From Bacteroidaceae bacterium (lineage in GTDB: Bacteria; Bacteroidota; Bacteroidia; Bacteroidales; Bacteroidaceae): a DNA stretch of 64,000 bases. The notes beneath the pieces are model-generated. The model ran no database searches, was not told the origin of the DNA, and saw only the letters and a list, made by a program, of their open reading frames with translations. A program made the position numbers and the translations under genes. Shown here piece after piece: positions 35,789 to 44,711 of the stretch. The DNA lies in the NCBI GenBank assembly GCA_016292045.1, contig JAEEZX010000053.1, positions 35,154-99,153 of the forward strand, given 5' to 3'. Within the stretch, counting starts at the first letter, position 1. Every line of letters starts with the position of its first letter.

Positions 35789-37353
35789 AGAGAGGTCATC
35801 TCATAGTGCTGATAGGAATAGCGGTTGCGGGACTGGCTCTGGCGACGGCATACCTGATTGGTGCGAAGAGAGGTGAGAACGAAGATGCCCAGCGTATCAG
35901 CGAGATTGAGGCAGAGCTCCAGCGACTGAAGGAGGGCGAGGAGAAAGCCTCTGTGGCCAAGCGCGTAGCGGAGCAGATGGAGGAAATCGCTCGCGACCAG
36001 CGTATGATGTCGGATGCACAGCGCGACAGCGCGGAGAAGCAGCGCGAACTGGCAGAACAGTATGCCCGCGAGGCGGAGCGCGAGAGCGAACTGGCACGCG
36101 CAGCGGAGGCAAAGGCCAACGCAGCACGACAGCAGGCAGAATCTGCATCCCAGGAGGCACAGCGAGAGAGGGCCAAGGCCGAGGAGAAGGAGCTTGAGGC
36201 TCTGCGCTCGAAGAACGATGCCGACACACTGGGCTACAGAAATCTGGCACGCACACTGGGCAACGCCTCGGTGCTGGCGCGAGAGAACGATAACCTCACG
36301 TTGGCTCGCAAACTGGCTCTGACATCGTGGTATTTCCAGGAGAAATACGGTGACGACAAATATCAGGCCGAGGTGTTCCGCGCCCTTGTGAGCGATGACG
36401 TCGTGGAAACGATGGTGCCGAGCCATAGCGCCATCTACGACATCGATACGTCGTACGACGGGAAGTCGTTTATGATATGTACCGGCTACGGTGAGATATT
36501 AAGTTGGAAGGAAAAAGACATTACGACCGTCTTTTCCGACAAGAAATACGACTGGAGAGGTATGGTGCAGGTGCCGGACGGTCTCTGGGCCCTGAGTTTC
36601 AACGGCAGTCTGTGTCACTTTACCTACACTGGTAAGATGGAAGAATACGCGCTGCCCGAGACGGAGTATTTCATGCTGAAGCAACTGCCCGACGGCAAAC
36701 TGATGGCCTGCGCCCGTCACAGGGTGGTGATGTTCGATGTGCAGAAGCGCGTGCCCCTTGTTGTGAGGGAGGAACTTCAGAAGAGATTCAGCGTGATGGC
36801 TATCACACACCGGGAGGTGCTCTACTTCTTCAGCGACGGTTCGGTGGGCATCACGGAACTCGCCACCGGACGCTACAAGGCTTTGTCATCGCGGGGCGGT
36901 GACGTTGTTACGGCAGCACAGTACGACAGGCGTACGGATATGCTTTACGTCGGACTTGCCTCAGGAAAGATACAGGTGATGAAGAAAGACGGCGTGCTCT
37001 ACAAACAGCTTACCGGTCACAAGGCTGCCATCATGGGTATGACACTTGTTGTAAAGGAGAATCTGCTGCTGTCGATTGGGCGCGACAAGGAGTTGCATAT
37101 ATGGAATCTCGACAGGCTGGAACAGGTGAATAATGTCGTCTCCACGAGTTATAGGTTCGATGGCTGGCCGATGTGTATCGAAGCTGTGGGAAGTAAGATG
37201 TTGTGCGGCATGTCGACAGGTAAGATAACACAATGGGAGCTCTCTATAAAGCAACTGGCAAAGACCACCCGCGACAGACTGAAGGAAGGACTTAGCGAGA
37301 GCGAGTGGAATCACTACGTGGGTACCCGCGTGAAATATATGAAACTGAAATGA
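35785..37353 (+). CDS. Membrane-anchored coiled-coil / beta-propeller protein
   Basis: A 522-residue protein with one N-terminal membrane segment (residues ~6-26, LIVLIGIAVAGLALATAYLIG), a long highly charged coiled coil (~35-150, rich in E, R, K, A and Q), a short helical repeat-like segment (LARKLALTSWYFQEKYGDDKYQ) and a C-terminal propeller of WD40-type blades (~205-500; for example GHKAAIMGMTLVVKENLLLSIGRDKELHIWNLD). The topology places the propeller either in the periplasm or the cytoplasm depending on orientation. Its position between a phosphatase and a sensor suggests a scaffold or signal-integration role; this is inference. Starts and stops overlap both neighbours by 4 bp. Confidence 0.85.
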   Translation: MKRGHLIVLIGIAVAGLALATAYLIGAKRGENEDAQRISEIEAELQRLKEGEEKASVAKRVAEQMEEIARDQRMMSDAQRDSAEKQRELAEQYAREAERESELARAAEAKANAARQQAESASQEAQRERAKAEEKELEALRSKNDADTLGYRNLARTLGNASVLARENDNLTLARKLALTSWYFQEKYGDDKYQAEVFRALVSDDVVETMVPSHSAIYDIDTSYDGKSFMICTGYGEILSWKEKDITTVFSDKKYDWRGMVQVPDGLWALSFNGSLCHFTYTGKMEEYALPETEYFMLKQLPDGKLMACARHRVVMFDVQKRVPLVVREELQKRFSVMAITHREVLYFFSDGSVGITELATGRYKALSSRGGDVVTAAQYDRRTDMLYVGLASGKIQVMKKDGVLYKQLTGHKAAIMGMTLVVKENLLLSIGRDKELHIWNLDRLEQVNNVVSTSYRFDGWPMCIEAVGSKMLCGMSTGKITQWELSIKQLAKTTRDRLKEGLSESEWNHYVGTRVKYMKLK

Positions 37354-40079
37354 AGAAAGTGAGAGTCATACAGATGCTTTGCCTTGTGTGCCTGCTCCTC
37401 GGGAGACAGGCAGATATGGCTGTGGCGCAGGTCTCGGGAGAGACTGTGGCTCTGCCGTTCTTCCACAACATACCGGCCAGTACGTTCAAGGCGCACAATC
37501 AGAGCATGGATATCATCTCCGATAAGGAGGGGCGCATCTATGTTGCCAACTTCGAAGGTCTGGTGGTGTGGGACGGTGTGGAATGGAGTACGATATATTC
37601 ACCGCGTAAGAGCCGCTTCACAAGCCTTATGTGCGACAAGGATAATCGTATCTGGGTGGGCGGACTCAACCTGCTGGGATGGGTGGAAGACCGTCACGAC
37701 GGCGGCATCAATGTGCACTACGTAGTGAGTGACAGCGTAGAGAGCCAGCGTTTCGGCGAAGTGGCCCGCTTCTATGAGGACCAGCACGGAGTGGGTTTCG
37801 TGACAACTGCCGGAGAGGTGTATCATGTGGATATAGCGAAGGAGCAGTTGTACGATGCACACGAAAACAGGGGTGTCCGCCCTTCGAATGCCGTGAACCG
37901 TTGGGGTGACGTGGAGGTGCACGAGCGTCTGGTGCTACCCGACGGCACAACGCTGATGGCTACGGTGACCTGCGGTGTGGTGGCGCTCGACAGGATGAGG
38001 GAGAAGATATGGCAGCTGGACGAGTCGACGGGACTCTGCTCCAACAGCGTGGTGGCTCTGTGCTACGACGGAAAGGGTACGGTGTGGGGCGCCACGGAGA
38101 ACGGCCTGTTCAATTTCTCCACATCGAAGGTATATACGCATTTCACGGAAGAGGACGGACTGAAGGGGCAGGTGAACGCTGCGCTGTTGAGTGAGGGCCG
38201 TCTCTTTGTGGGCACTCTGCAGGGACTCTTTGTGAGAGAAGCGGAGACATTCTCCCGTCTGCCCCAGATAACGCAGTCGTGCCAGGAACTGGTATTGACA
38301 CCCGAAGGCAAACCGCTGATAGCGGCTGCGGAAGGTGTATTCTTGTATGAAGACGGAACTGTAAATCAGCTGTACAGCGACTACTACGCACTATCGCTCC
38401 ACTTGCTAGACGAGGAGAGCTTCCTCTTCGGTGCTGTTGACGGAATATACAAAGGATATTTCGACGGCAGAAAAGCTGAGATGGTGGACAGCATCCCTTA
38501 TGTGTATCGTTTCACCGAGGGAAAAGGCGACAGCCTTTGGATAACGGATACATACAGAAAGACCTATTGGTCGGAGGGCGGCAGGACCGCGTTTGTAGCC
38601 AAGGACAACAGGAACATCTCGCCGCTGCTCGATTACACCGATGCTGCGGGACGCCATTGGAAGTGTCTGCCGAGCGACATGGGCCTGATAGACGCAGACT
38701 CCACTTTGAGTATGACGCAGAAGGAGTGGCTGGAGGCCCTGAACAGTACGAGCGTGCAGAATATTATGGTGAACGGCGATGTGCTCTGGCTGGGAGGTGC
38801 ATTCGGACTGATACGTCTGGACTTGAGAGAAGCGGCGAAAGAGCGCCCGATAATGCCGAAGGTATATATCAGGACACACAAGCAGCACGGACGCAGTCTG
38901 TCTATCTCGGTGGCAACGGATAAAACAGATTTTATCGGTAAGACGCAATACAGTTACCGACTCAGTATTGGCGACGACTGGAGTCCGTGGAGCGAAGACC
39001 AGGAACTGGACTTCTACAATCTGTCATATGGCAGCCACACAATACAGGTGAGAGCCAAGACCCCGTACGGCAACGTGGTGGAGAGCGACAGGATGCTTAT
39101 TGTACTCCGTCCGCCGTTCCTGGAGAGCGGATATGCCATCGCGATGTATATCGTGCTGGGACTTGTGCTGATATACCTGTTGTACAGATGGCGTGTGAGC
39201 ATCATGATGAAGCGACAGCAGAAACTGGAACACATCGTGTCGGAGCGCACCAGGGATCTGAGAGAAGCCCAGAACGCCCTCATCAGAAAAGAGCGCGAGG
39301 CGACGGTGGGCAAATTGACGAAGGGACTCATCGACCGCATTCTCAACCCGATGAACTACGTGGGTAACTTCTCGCATCTCACCCGCGGACTTATCAACGA
39401 TCTGAGAGAGGACATCGAGGCGGAGCGCGTGGCAATGTCGGCAGAAAGCTACGAGGACGCGGAGGATATCCTCAACATGATGAATCAGAACCTGGAGAAG
39501 ATAGAACAGCACGGACTCTCCACCACGCGAATACTAAAGGCTATGGAGGAAGTGCTGAAGGAACGCAGCCAGGACAGGAAGGAGACGGACCTCTGCGTGA
39601 TATGCCAGCAGGATGTGGATATGCTCTATAATTATTATAAGGAAGACATAGAGAAGGGACACGTGCAATGCGACTGGAAGCGCCCGGAGACACCTGTGAT
39701 GGCGAATGTGAATGCCGAACAGATATCGCACGTGGTGACATCGCTGCTTGGAAACGCGGCATACGCCCTGCGCCGTCGCGTCGAGATGGAGAAAGAGGCC
39801 GCAACGCCGAAGAAACCGTACTCTTACGAACCGCGACTGGCACTCATCCTGGAGAGCCAGCCCGACGGGCATGTCTGCATACGTGTGTGGGACAACGGTA
39901 TTGGTATCGAGCCAGCGGTGATAGATAAGGTGTTCGACCCGTTCTTCACCACAAAACCTACGGCGGAGGCATCCGGACTGGGACTCTACCTTGCACAACA
40001 AATAATTCAGGACCACGGCGGGAATATCACCGTGACATCGGAAAAATATAAATATACGGAATTCACCATAACGCTATGA
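37350..40079 (+). CDS. Propeller-Y_Y_Y sensor with degenerate histidine kinase domain
   Basis: A 909-residue sensor resembling the one-protein hybrid sensors of Bacteroidetes. It has a signal peptide (1-27), a periplasmic two-bladed-array propeller region (~30-500; SMDIISDKEGRIYVANFEGL), a Y_Y_Y domain (~510-585; YRLSIGDDWSPWSEDQELDF), one membrane helix (~592-612) and a cytoplasmic kinase (~640-909). The ATP-binding lobe is well kept (WDNGIGIEP, VFDPFFTTKP, SGLGLYLAQQI), but the phosphoacceptor His of the H-box is replaced: GLIDRILNPMNYV carries Asp662 where the downstream kinase has AHEIQNPLNFV. No receiver or AraC-type domain follows. It begins at the ATG at 37350 (ATGA overlap). It may act as an allosteric partner of the next kinase. 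Confidence 0.88.
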   Translation: MKKVRVIQMLCLVCLLLGRQADMAVAQVSGETVALPFFHNIPASTFKAHNQSMDIISDKEGRIYVANFEGLVVWDGVEWSTIYSPRKSRFTSLMCDKDNRIWVGGLNLLGWVEDRHDGGINVHYVVSDSVESQRFGEVARFYEDQHGVGFVTTAGEVYHVDIAKEQLYDAHENRGVRPSNAVNRWGDVEVHERLVLPDGTTLMATVTCGVVALDRMREKIWQLDESTGLCSNSVVALCYDGKGTVWGATENGLFNFSTSKVYTHFTEEDGLKGQVNAALLSEGRLFVGTLQGLFVREAETFSRLPQITQSCQELVLTPEGKPLIAAAEGVFLYEDGTVNQLYSDYYALSLHLLDEESFLFGAVDGIYKGYFDGRKAEMVDSIPYVYRFTEGKGDSLWITDTYRKTYWSEGGRTAFVAKDNRNISPLLDYTDAAGRHWKCLPSDMGLIDADSTLSMTQKEWLEALNSTSVQNIMVNGDVLWLGGAFGLIRLDLREAAKERPIMPKVYIRTHKQHGRSLSISVATDKTDFIGKTQYSYRLSIGDDWSPWSEDQELDFYNLSYGSHTIQVRAKTPYGNVVESDRMLIVLRPPFLESGYAIAMYIVLGLVLIYLLYRWRVSIMMKRQQKLEHIVSERTRDLREAQNALIRKEREATVGKLTKGLIDRILNPMNYVGNFSHLTRGLINDLREDIEAERVAMSAESYEDAEDILNMMNQNLEKIEQHGLSTTRILKAMEEVLKERSQDRKETDLCVICQQDVDMLYNYYKEDIEKGHVQCDWKRPETPVMANVNAEQISHVVTSLLGNAAYALRRRVEMEKEAATPKKPYSYEPRLALILESQPDGHVCIRVWDNGIGIEPAVIDKVFDPFFTTKPTAEASGLGLYLAQQIIQDHGGNITVTSEKYKYTEFTITL

Positions 40080-40897
40080 CCGAGATAGAAAAACTCAAGG
40101 AGCAGTTGCACCAGCAGCAGAAAATGGCTTCAATAGGAATGCTCACCGCGGGTATTGCACACGAAATACAGAACCCGCTGAATTTCGTCATCAACTTCTC
40201 GAAAATGTCGGGCAAACTGCTGTCCGACCTGATGTCGATTATCGAAGACTCTGTCGACCGGCTTGAGAAAGAGGATGCGGAAGAGATGCAGGAAATCGCG
40301 GAAGACCTCAAGGAGAACCTCAAGAAAATTGAGGAGCATGGAGAGCGTGCCATCGACATCATCAGAAGTATTCTTCTGCAGAGTCGTGGCAAGGAGGGTG
40401 AGTTCCTGCCCACCGACGTGGCAAATCTGGTACATGAGTACGTGTGGCTCTCGTATCATGCCATGAGGGCTAGCAACAAGGACTTCAACATCAGTATCAA
40501 TGAGAAATATGAGGAGCAGATGCCGAAAATGATGGTGATTCCACAAGATTTCTCGCGTGCTGTGCTCAATCTGATGAACAATGCCTGTTACACGGTGGAA
40601 GAGCGTGCAATGCAGGAACAGACCGGCTACACTCCGACAATCAATGTGGACGTGCATCGTGAGGGAGAGGAACTTGTTGTGTCGATAGCGGACAACGGTA
40701 TGGGTATGACGCAGGAAGTGCAGAACGGACTATATGAGGCATTCTTCACCACAAAACCGATAGGAAAAGGCACAGGACTGGGAATGCCCATAACAAGGGA
40801 GATTGTGCAAGAGAGACATGGCGGTCAGTTGTCGTTCACATCAAAGGAAGGAGAAGGCACGACATTCACAATACGTATTCCCATTCGACTGAAATAG
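40076..40897 (+). CDS. Soluble sensor histidine kinase
   Basis: A 273-residue cytoplasmic kinase without a membrane segment or sensor domain. It has a short coiled start, HisKA with phosphoacceptor His29 in AGIAHEIQNPLNFV, and an HATPase domain with VLNLMNNACYTVEER (N box), ADNGMGM (G1), FFTTKPIGKGTGLGM (F/G2) and GEGTTFTIRIPI. It overlaps the pseudokinase gene in ATGA and shares its region of homology, so the two probably arose by duplication and may form heterodimers in which the membrane partner provides the sensing part. The likely target is the receiver of the PP2C regulator at 34616. Confidence 0.93.
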   Translation: MTEIEKLKEQLHQQQKMASIGMLTAGIAHEIQNPLNFVINFSKMSGKLLSDLMSIIEDSVDRLEKEDAEEMQEIAEDLKENLKKIEEHGERAIDIIRSILLQSRGKEGEFLPTDVANLVHEYVWLSYHAMRASNKDFNISINEKYEEQMPKMMVIPQDFSRAVLNLMNNACYTVEERAMQEQTGYTPTINVDVHREGEELVVSIADNGMGMTQEVQNGLYEAFFTTKPIGKGTGLGMPITREIVQERHGGQLSFTSKEGEGTTFTIRIPIRLK

Positions 40898-40899
40898 AT

Positions 40900-43566
40900 A
40901 TGCGTCTGAAGACTATCATATATCTTATCTGTTTGCAGAGTTGTGTGCTGATGGCGCAGGACAGAGTGAATGAATTGGCGAGGGACAACTTTGATAAAGG
41001 ACGTTTTGAGGAGGTGGACTCTCTGCTCAGGAGTGAACTGGCCAGACTCAAGGGACAGGAACTTGTGGGAGCATATCGTATGCTGGCGCTCTCGGCATTC
41101 TATCAGGACAGATTCGCCGAGGCGGAGCAATGGAGCAAAAGGCTTCTGGCCATTGATCCATATTTCAAGGCATATGGAGAGGATCCCCGCTTTCAGGACA
41201 TGTTGGACAATCTCCGCAAGGGAACCACGATATCAACGGCATCAAAGCAGGCCGAGTCGCTGGACGAGGCGCCGGTGCCCGTCACCATCATCACGGAGGA
41301 AATGATACGCATCTCGGGATGTCGTACGGTGAGGGATCTGCTGTGTCTCTTTGTGCCTGGTATGTCGCGAGTGGACAACATGGAGTCCAACGTGGCATAT
41401 AGAGGTATGTACGGCAACTCGCAGGAGAATATCCTTGTGATGCAGGACGGACACAGACTCAATTCTGGAGCTACCAATGCGGAAGCGATGGACTACAACA
41501 TCTCAATAGACAAGATAGACCATATCGAGGTGCTGAGAGGTCCGGCATCGGCATTGTACGGTAACATGGCGCTCTCGGGCGTAGTGAACATATTCACCAA
41601 GACCGGTGCAAGACTCTCCGGCAGCGACATGCGGGTGAGAGCCGGTATGTTCGGGACTTTCGGAGCTTCGTATATGTACGGTCAGGGAGATGTGCTCAAG
41701 GACATCTCTTTTTGGGCATCCGTCATGAATATCACGGGTGAGAAAATCAATGTGAACGGAATCAACCAGTATGTCGGTGGATTCGGTGGTATGCCGGCAT
41801 TTGACTTGGGTTTGAAAATGCGCTGGAACGATCTTAGAATAAGTGTTATGGGAAATCACTCGAAGCCGGTGCCGTTCTACACTATTCTGAACTTCGACAC
41901 TCCTTATACATATAATAAATATACTGTAAATGAAGGTGAGAAGCCGGGACTGTCGCGTACCTCTATAAACGTGGATATGGACTATGACCACACGTGGGGA
42001 CGCTTCGCCTTGTCGGCAAACGCTTTCGCTCACTATGAGAAGCGTCAGATATATAATGTGATGGGAGACTATGTGCCATACGGCATTGCATATCTGCTGC
42101 AGAAATCACTCAATCTCGATGGTCTGGAATTCAACTGGTTGGACGATGTAAAGACGAACGGTGTCTGGCAGACGTTGAACTGTAAGGATTTCGTCTTTGG
42201 TATTGGAGCTAACGGTTCGTGGAGCTATGGCAGCGACGAGGGACAGCACGGAACGGTGCTTGGCGGTCTGCAATACGAGCATCTTTTCCTGACGGACAGC
42301 CGTTTTCAGTTGGGCTATGATTTCAACAGGATACACTACGCATCCAACGATATTGTGGAGAGAGGAAACGACTACACCGCCTCAGGTATAGTGCAGTTGA
42401 AGCATTATTTCATTCCGAACAAGCTGGTGTTCAACGGAGGTTTGAGATTTGACCATAAGAGACGTTTCGATGACAACCAGACGAACAATTTCTCGCCGCG
42501 TGTGTCACTTATCTATCTTCCGTCACCGCAATGGAGCACGCGTCTGAGCTACTCGCGAGCCTACGTGGACGCCCCGTATTTCTATCGTGCCTCCAATCTT
42601 GTCATCTTCACAGGTGGTGACAAGATGGAGTCGCAGACGATGGATGCGTTCTCGCTGAGCGGTGCATGGACGCGTCAGGATATAGGACTCCGTCTGGAAT
42701 TGAACGCATTCTTCAATATGTCGCAGAACCAGGTGGTGTATTCTCCCACGGAGACCCTGAAGAACGGTGGTTCTCCATTCTATAATGCAGGACATGTTAA
42801 TGTGGGAGGCCTGGAGTTTGTAGGCGAATGGACCCCGAAAGACCTGGGCACCTATGTCAATATGAACGCTACCTACCAGAGGGCTTTCCGACTGGAGCGA
42901 TACGGTTCGACAGACGGTATGCGTATCGGCAATATACCGGAATTCATGCTTAATCTCGTAGCAGGTCACCGGGTGGTGAATTCGAAACGCGGAGGAGAGT
43001 TGTGGTTGAGGGGTAACCTGAATTTCATGACGTCAACTCCGTTGGTGCAGAACCATCTCTCGTCAATGGTGCCGAAGGCAATGATGAAACTGACAGCGGA
43101 CGACTATCTGGATGCTGTCTATAGTATACAGAATGTGATGGATAACTTCCCGGATCAGGAAGTGCGTGATAAAGTGTACCTGATTTGGGAACGCTTCAAA
43201 AACGTGACGGCAAAAGATTTGGCAAGAGTCATCACGGACCAGGAGAAAGCTTATTTGCGGGCTCTTATGCAGAAAGTGAATGCTGTGATGCCGGAGGACG
43301 GAGCGAATATAGAAAAGCTGCTGGAGGCACTTATAGGTGACAAGCCGGATTTGGATGAATTTTATGACAACGGACCGCAGGTTATGATAAATCTCGGTGC
43401 CGACTGGAGAATCAAGTACCGTCCGACGAAGCACGACAGAAGGCTGATGCTTTCCTTGGATATATACAACGTTACAAACGGTAACTACAAGTATGGAAGT
43501 CTGCTCAACAGTTATATTCCCGCTCAAAGTATTTCTGTGGTCGGAAAAGTGGGTATTGAGTTCTAA
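40900..43566 (+). CDS. TonB-dependent outer-membrane receptor with N-terminal TPR-like domain and helical insert
   Basis: An 888-residue receptor. After a signal peptide (1-19) comes a helical TPR-like domain (~20-105; NFDKGRFEEVDSLL, YQDRFAEAEQWSKRLLA) in place of the usual carboxypeptidase-like domain. The plug (~115-245) has VPVTIITEEMIRISG and IEVLRGPASALYGNMALSGV, and the barrel ends in the terminal Phe (VVGKVGIEF). A helical, non-barrel segment of ~100 residues (about 715-825, including FPDQEVRDKVYLIWERFK and LEALIGDKPDLDEF) interrupts the barrel shortly before its last strands. It starts 2 bp after the histidine kinase gene, so it is part of the cassette. Ligand unknown; no SusD partner is present. 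Confidence 0.93.
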   Translation: MRLKTIIYLICLQSCVLMAQDRVNELARDNFDKGRFEEVDSLLRSELARLKGQELVGAYRMLALSAFYQDRFAEAEQWSKRLLAIDPYFKAYGEDPRFQDMLDNLRKGTTISTASKQAESLDEAPVPVTIITEEMIRISGCRTVRDLLCLFVPGMSRVDNMESNVAYRGMYGNSQENILVMQDGHRLNSGATNAEAMDYNISIDKIDHIEVLRGPASALYGNMALSGVVNIFTKTGARLSGSDMRVRAGMFGTFGASYMYGQGDVLKDISFWASVMNITGEKINVNGINQYVGGFGGMPAFDLGLKMRWNDLRISVMGNHSKPVPFYTILNFDTPYTYNKYTVNEGEKPGLSRTSINVDMDYDHTWGRFALSANAFAHYEKRQIYNVMGDYVPYGIAYLLQKSLNLDGLEFNWLDDVKTNGVWQTLNCKDFVFGIGANGSWSYGSDEGQHGTVLGGLQYEHLFLTDSRFQLGYDFNRIHYASNDIVERGNDYTASGIVQLKHYFIPNKLVFNGGLRFDHKRRFDDNQTNNFSPRVSLIYLPSPQWSTRLSYSRAYVDAPYFYRASNLVIFTGGDKMESQTMDAFSLSGAWTRQDIGLRLELNAFFNMSQNQVVYSPTETLKNGGSPFYNAGHVNVGGLEFVGEWTPKDLGTYVNMNATYQRAFRLERYGSTDGMRIGNIPEFMLNLVAGHRVVNSKRGGELWLRGNLNFMTSTPLVQNHLSSMVPKAMMKLTADDYLDAVYSIQNVMDNFPDQEVRDKVYLIWERFKNVTAKDLARVITDQEKAYLRALMQKVNAVMPEDGANIEKLLEALIGDKPDLDEFYDNGPQVMINLGADWRIKYRPTKHDRRLMLSLDIYNVTNGNYKYGSLLNSYIPAQSISVVGKVGIEF

Positions 43567-43591
43567 AATGCGATTTCATACTGCCGGAAAA

Positions 43592-43605
43592 TTGATATAA
43601 ATCAA
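43592..43605 (+). promoter_or_regulatory. Crp/Fnr-like palindrome upstream of small RNA copy A
   Basis: TTGATATAAATCAA is a perfect 14-bp palindrome of the Fnr class (TTGAT, four bases, ATCAA). Its centre is 67.5 bp upstream of the first base of the -7 element at 43666. The matching site of copy B (63573-63586) is at the identical distance. Confidence 0.6.
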
Positions 43606-43643
43606 TAAAAATACAAATAACAAAATAAAAACACGTGTAATGC

Positions 43644-43673
43644 TTGCAAATTTGAAAAAAAGCCGTACCTTTG
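43644..43673 (+). promoter_or_regulatory. Promoter of small RNA copy A
   Basis: TTG (43644-43646), 19 bp, TACCTTTG (43666-43673). Copy B has the same elements and spacing. Confidence 0.85.
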
Positions 43674-43677
43674 CATC

Positions 43678-43746
43678 GTGTTTTTCATGGTATTAGATTT
43701 AAGGTTAGTAAAAGATTGGTTGTCGTGAGACAACCTTCTTTTTTTT
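43678..43746 (+). ncRNA. Small RNA candidate, copy A of a two-copy family
   Basis: A transcript of roughly 65-70 nt can be drawn from the promoter to an intrinsic terminator: a 7-bp stem (GGTTGTC at 43718-43724 with GACAACC at 43729-43735) with loop GTGA, then a run rich in T (43736-43746). Bases 43662-43707, spanning promoter end and RNA 5' part, are identical over 46 nt to 63516-63471 on the other strand. The RNA ends about 45 bp before the separate sigma-factor promoter, so it is not simply the leader of that gene. A 13-codon frame (43687-43728) lies within. It resembles conserved short RNAs of Bacteroides that I recall as a paralogous family, but the family name was not verified. The exact 5' end is a guess. 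Confidence 0.75.
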
Positions 43747-43765
43747 ATGTATTTTTTGCGTAAAA

Positions 43766-43797
43766 TTTGGTCGGTTCAGAAAAATGTTATACATTTG
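43766..43797 (+). promoter_or_regulatory. Promoter of the primary sigma factor gene
   Basis: TTTG (43766-43769), 20 bp, TACATTTG (43790-43797). It lies after the terminator of small RNA copy A and gives a leader of about 40 nt before the ATG at 43844. Confidence 0.82.
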
Positions 43798-43843
43798 CCG
43801 CGCGAAATTGAAAAAATAATAGAAGAAGACTATATTATAGAGC

Positions 43844-44704
43844 ATGAGACAGCTTAAAATTACCAAAAGTATCACCTCCCGTGATTCTGCATCTCTGGAT
43901 CGTTATCTTCAGATGATTGGCCGCGAGCAGTTGCTCACAGTGGAGGAAGAGGTGGAGCTTTCGCAGCGTATCCGCCGCGGTGACCGTGAGGCTCAAGATC
44001 AATTGGTCAAGAGCAATCTGCGTTTTGTGGTCAGTGTGGCAAAGCAGTACCAGAATCAGGGACTTTCCTTGCCGGATTTGATTAACGAGGGAAACGTGGG
44101 ACTAATTAAAGCTGCAGAGAAGTTTGACGAGACTCGAGGCTTCAAATTCATCTCTTATGCAGTATGGTGGATTCGTCAGACAATTCTTCAGGCTCTTGCT
44201 GAGCAGTCGCGCATCGTGCGTCTGCCGCTTAATCAGGTGAGTGCTGTGAACAAGATTTCCAAGGCAATTACAAAGTTCGAGCAGGAACACGAGCGCAAGC
44301 CTTCTGCAGAAGAGCTCGCAGAACTGGTGGACGAGCAGCCGGATAAGATTGCGGACTCTTTGCGTGCCAGTGGTCGCCACGTCAGCGTGGACGCTCCCTT
44401 CGTGGAGGGTGAGGACAACAGCCTTCTGGATGTGATGACAAATCCCGATTCTCCCACGGCGGACAATATACTGATGCGTGAATCTCTGTCAAAGGAGATA
44501 AACCGTGCGCTGGACTGTCTGAGCGAGCGCGAACGTGCAATCATCGAACTCAGTTTCGGCATTGACGGTAGCGAACTCACGTTGGAGGAGATTGGTGACA
44601 AGTTCGGACTGACTCGCGAGCGTGTAAGACAGATACGCGAGAAGAGCATCCGTAAACTTCGTGCAGCTAACAAGAACAGCCTCCTGAGAGGCTATCTCGG
44701 TTAG
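43844..44704 (+). CDS. rpoD: Primary sigma-70 factor (RpoD/SigA, sigma-ABfr type)
   Basis: A 286-residue short primary sigma factor as found in Bacteroidetes, lacking the long region 1.1. Region 1.2 begins [20 protein letters not shown], region 2 has [19 protein letters not shown] and [20 protein letters not shown] with [19 protein letters not shown], region 3 follows, and region 4.2 has [20 protein letters not shown]. It is the factor expected to read the TAnnTTTG promoters noted in this window. The membrane enzyme gene follows after 7 bp, so co-transcription is likely. Confidence 0.97.
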   Translation: MRQLKITKSITSRDSASLDRYLQMIGREQLLTVEEEVELSQRIRRGDREAQDQLVKSNLRFVVSVAKQYQNQGLSLPDLINEGNVGLIKAAEKFDETRGFKFISYAVWWIRQTILQALAEQSRIVRLPLNQVSAVNKISKAITKFEQEHERKPSAEELAELVDEQPDKIADSLRASGRHVSVDAPFVEGEDNSLLDVMTNPDSPTADNILMRESLSKEINRALDCLSERERAIIELSFGIDGSELTLEEIGDKFGLTRERVRQIREKSIRKLRAANKNSLLRGYLG

Positions 44705-44711
44705 TTAGTTT

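Noticed and set aside
43678..43843. Small RNA copy A as a riboswitch leader of rpoD
   Set aside because: A second complete promoter (43766-43797) lies after the terminator, and copy B of the RNA has no downstream gene.
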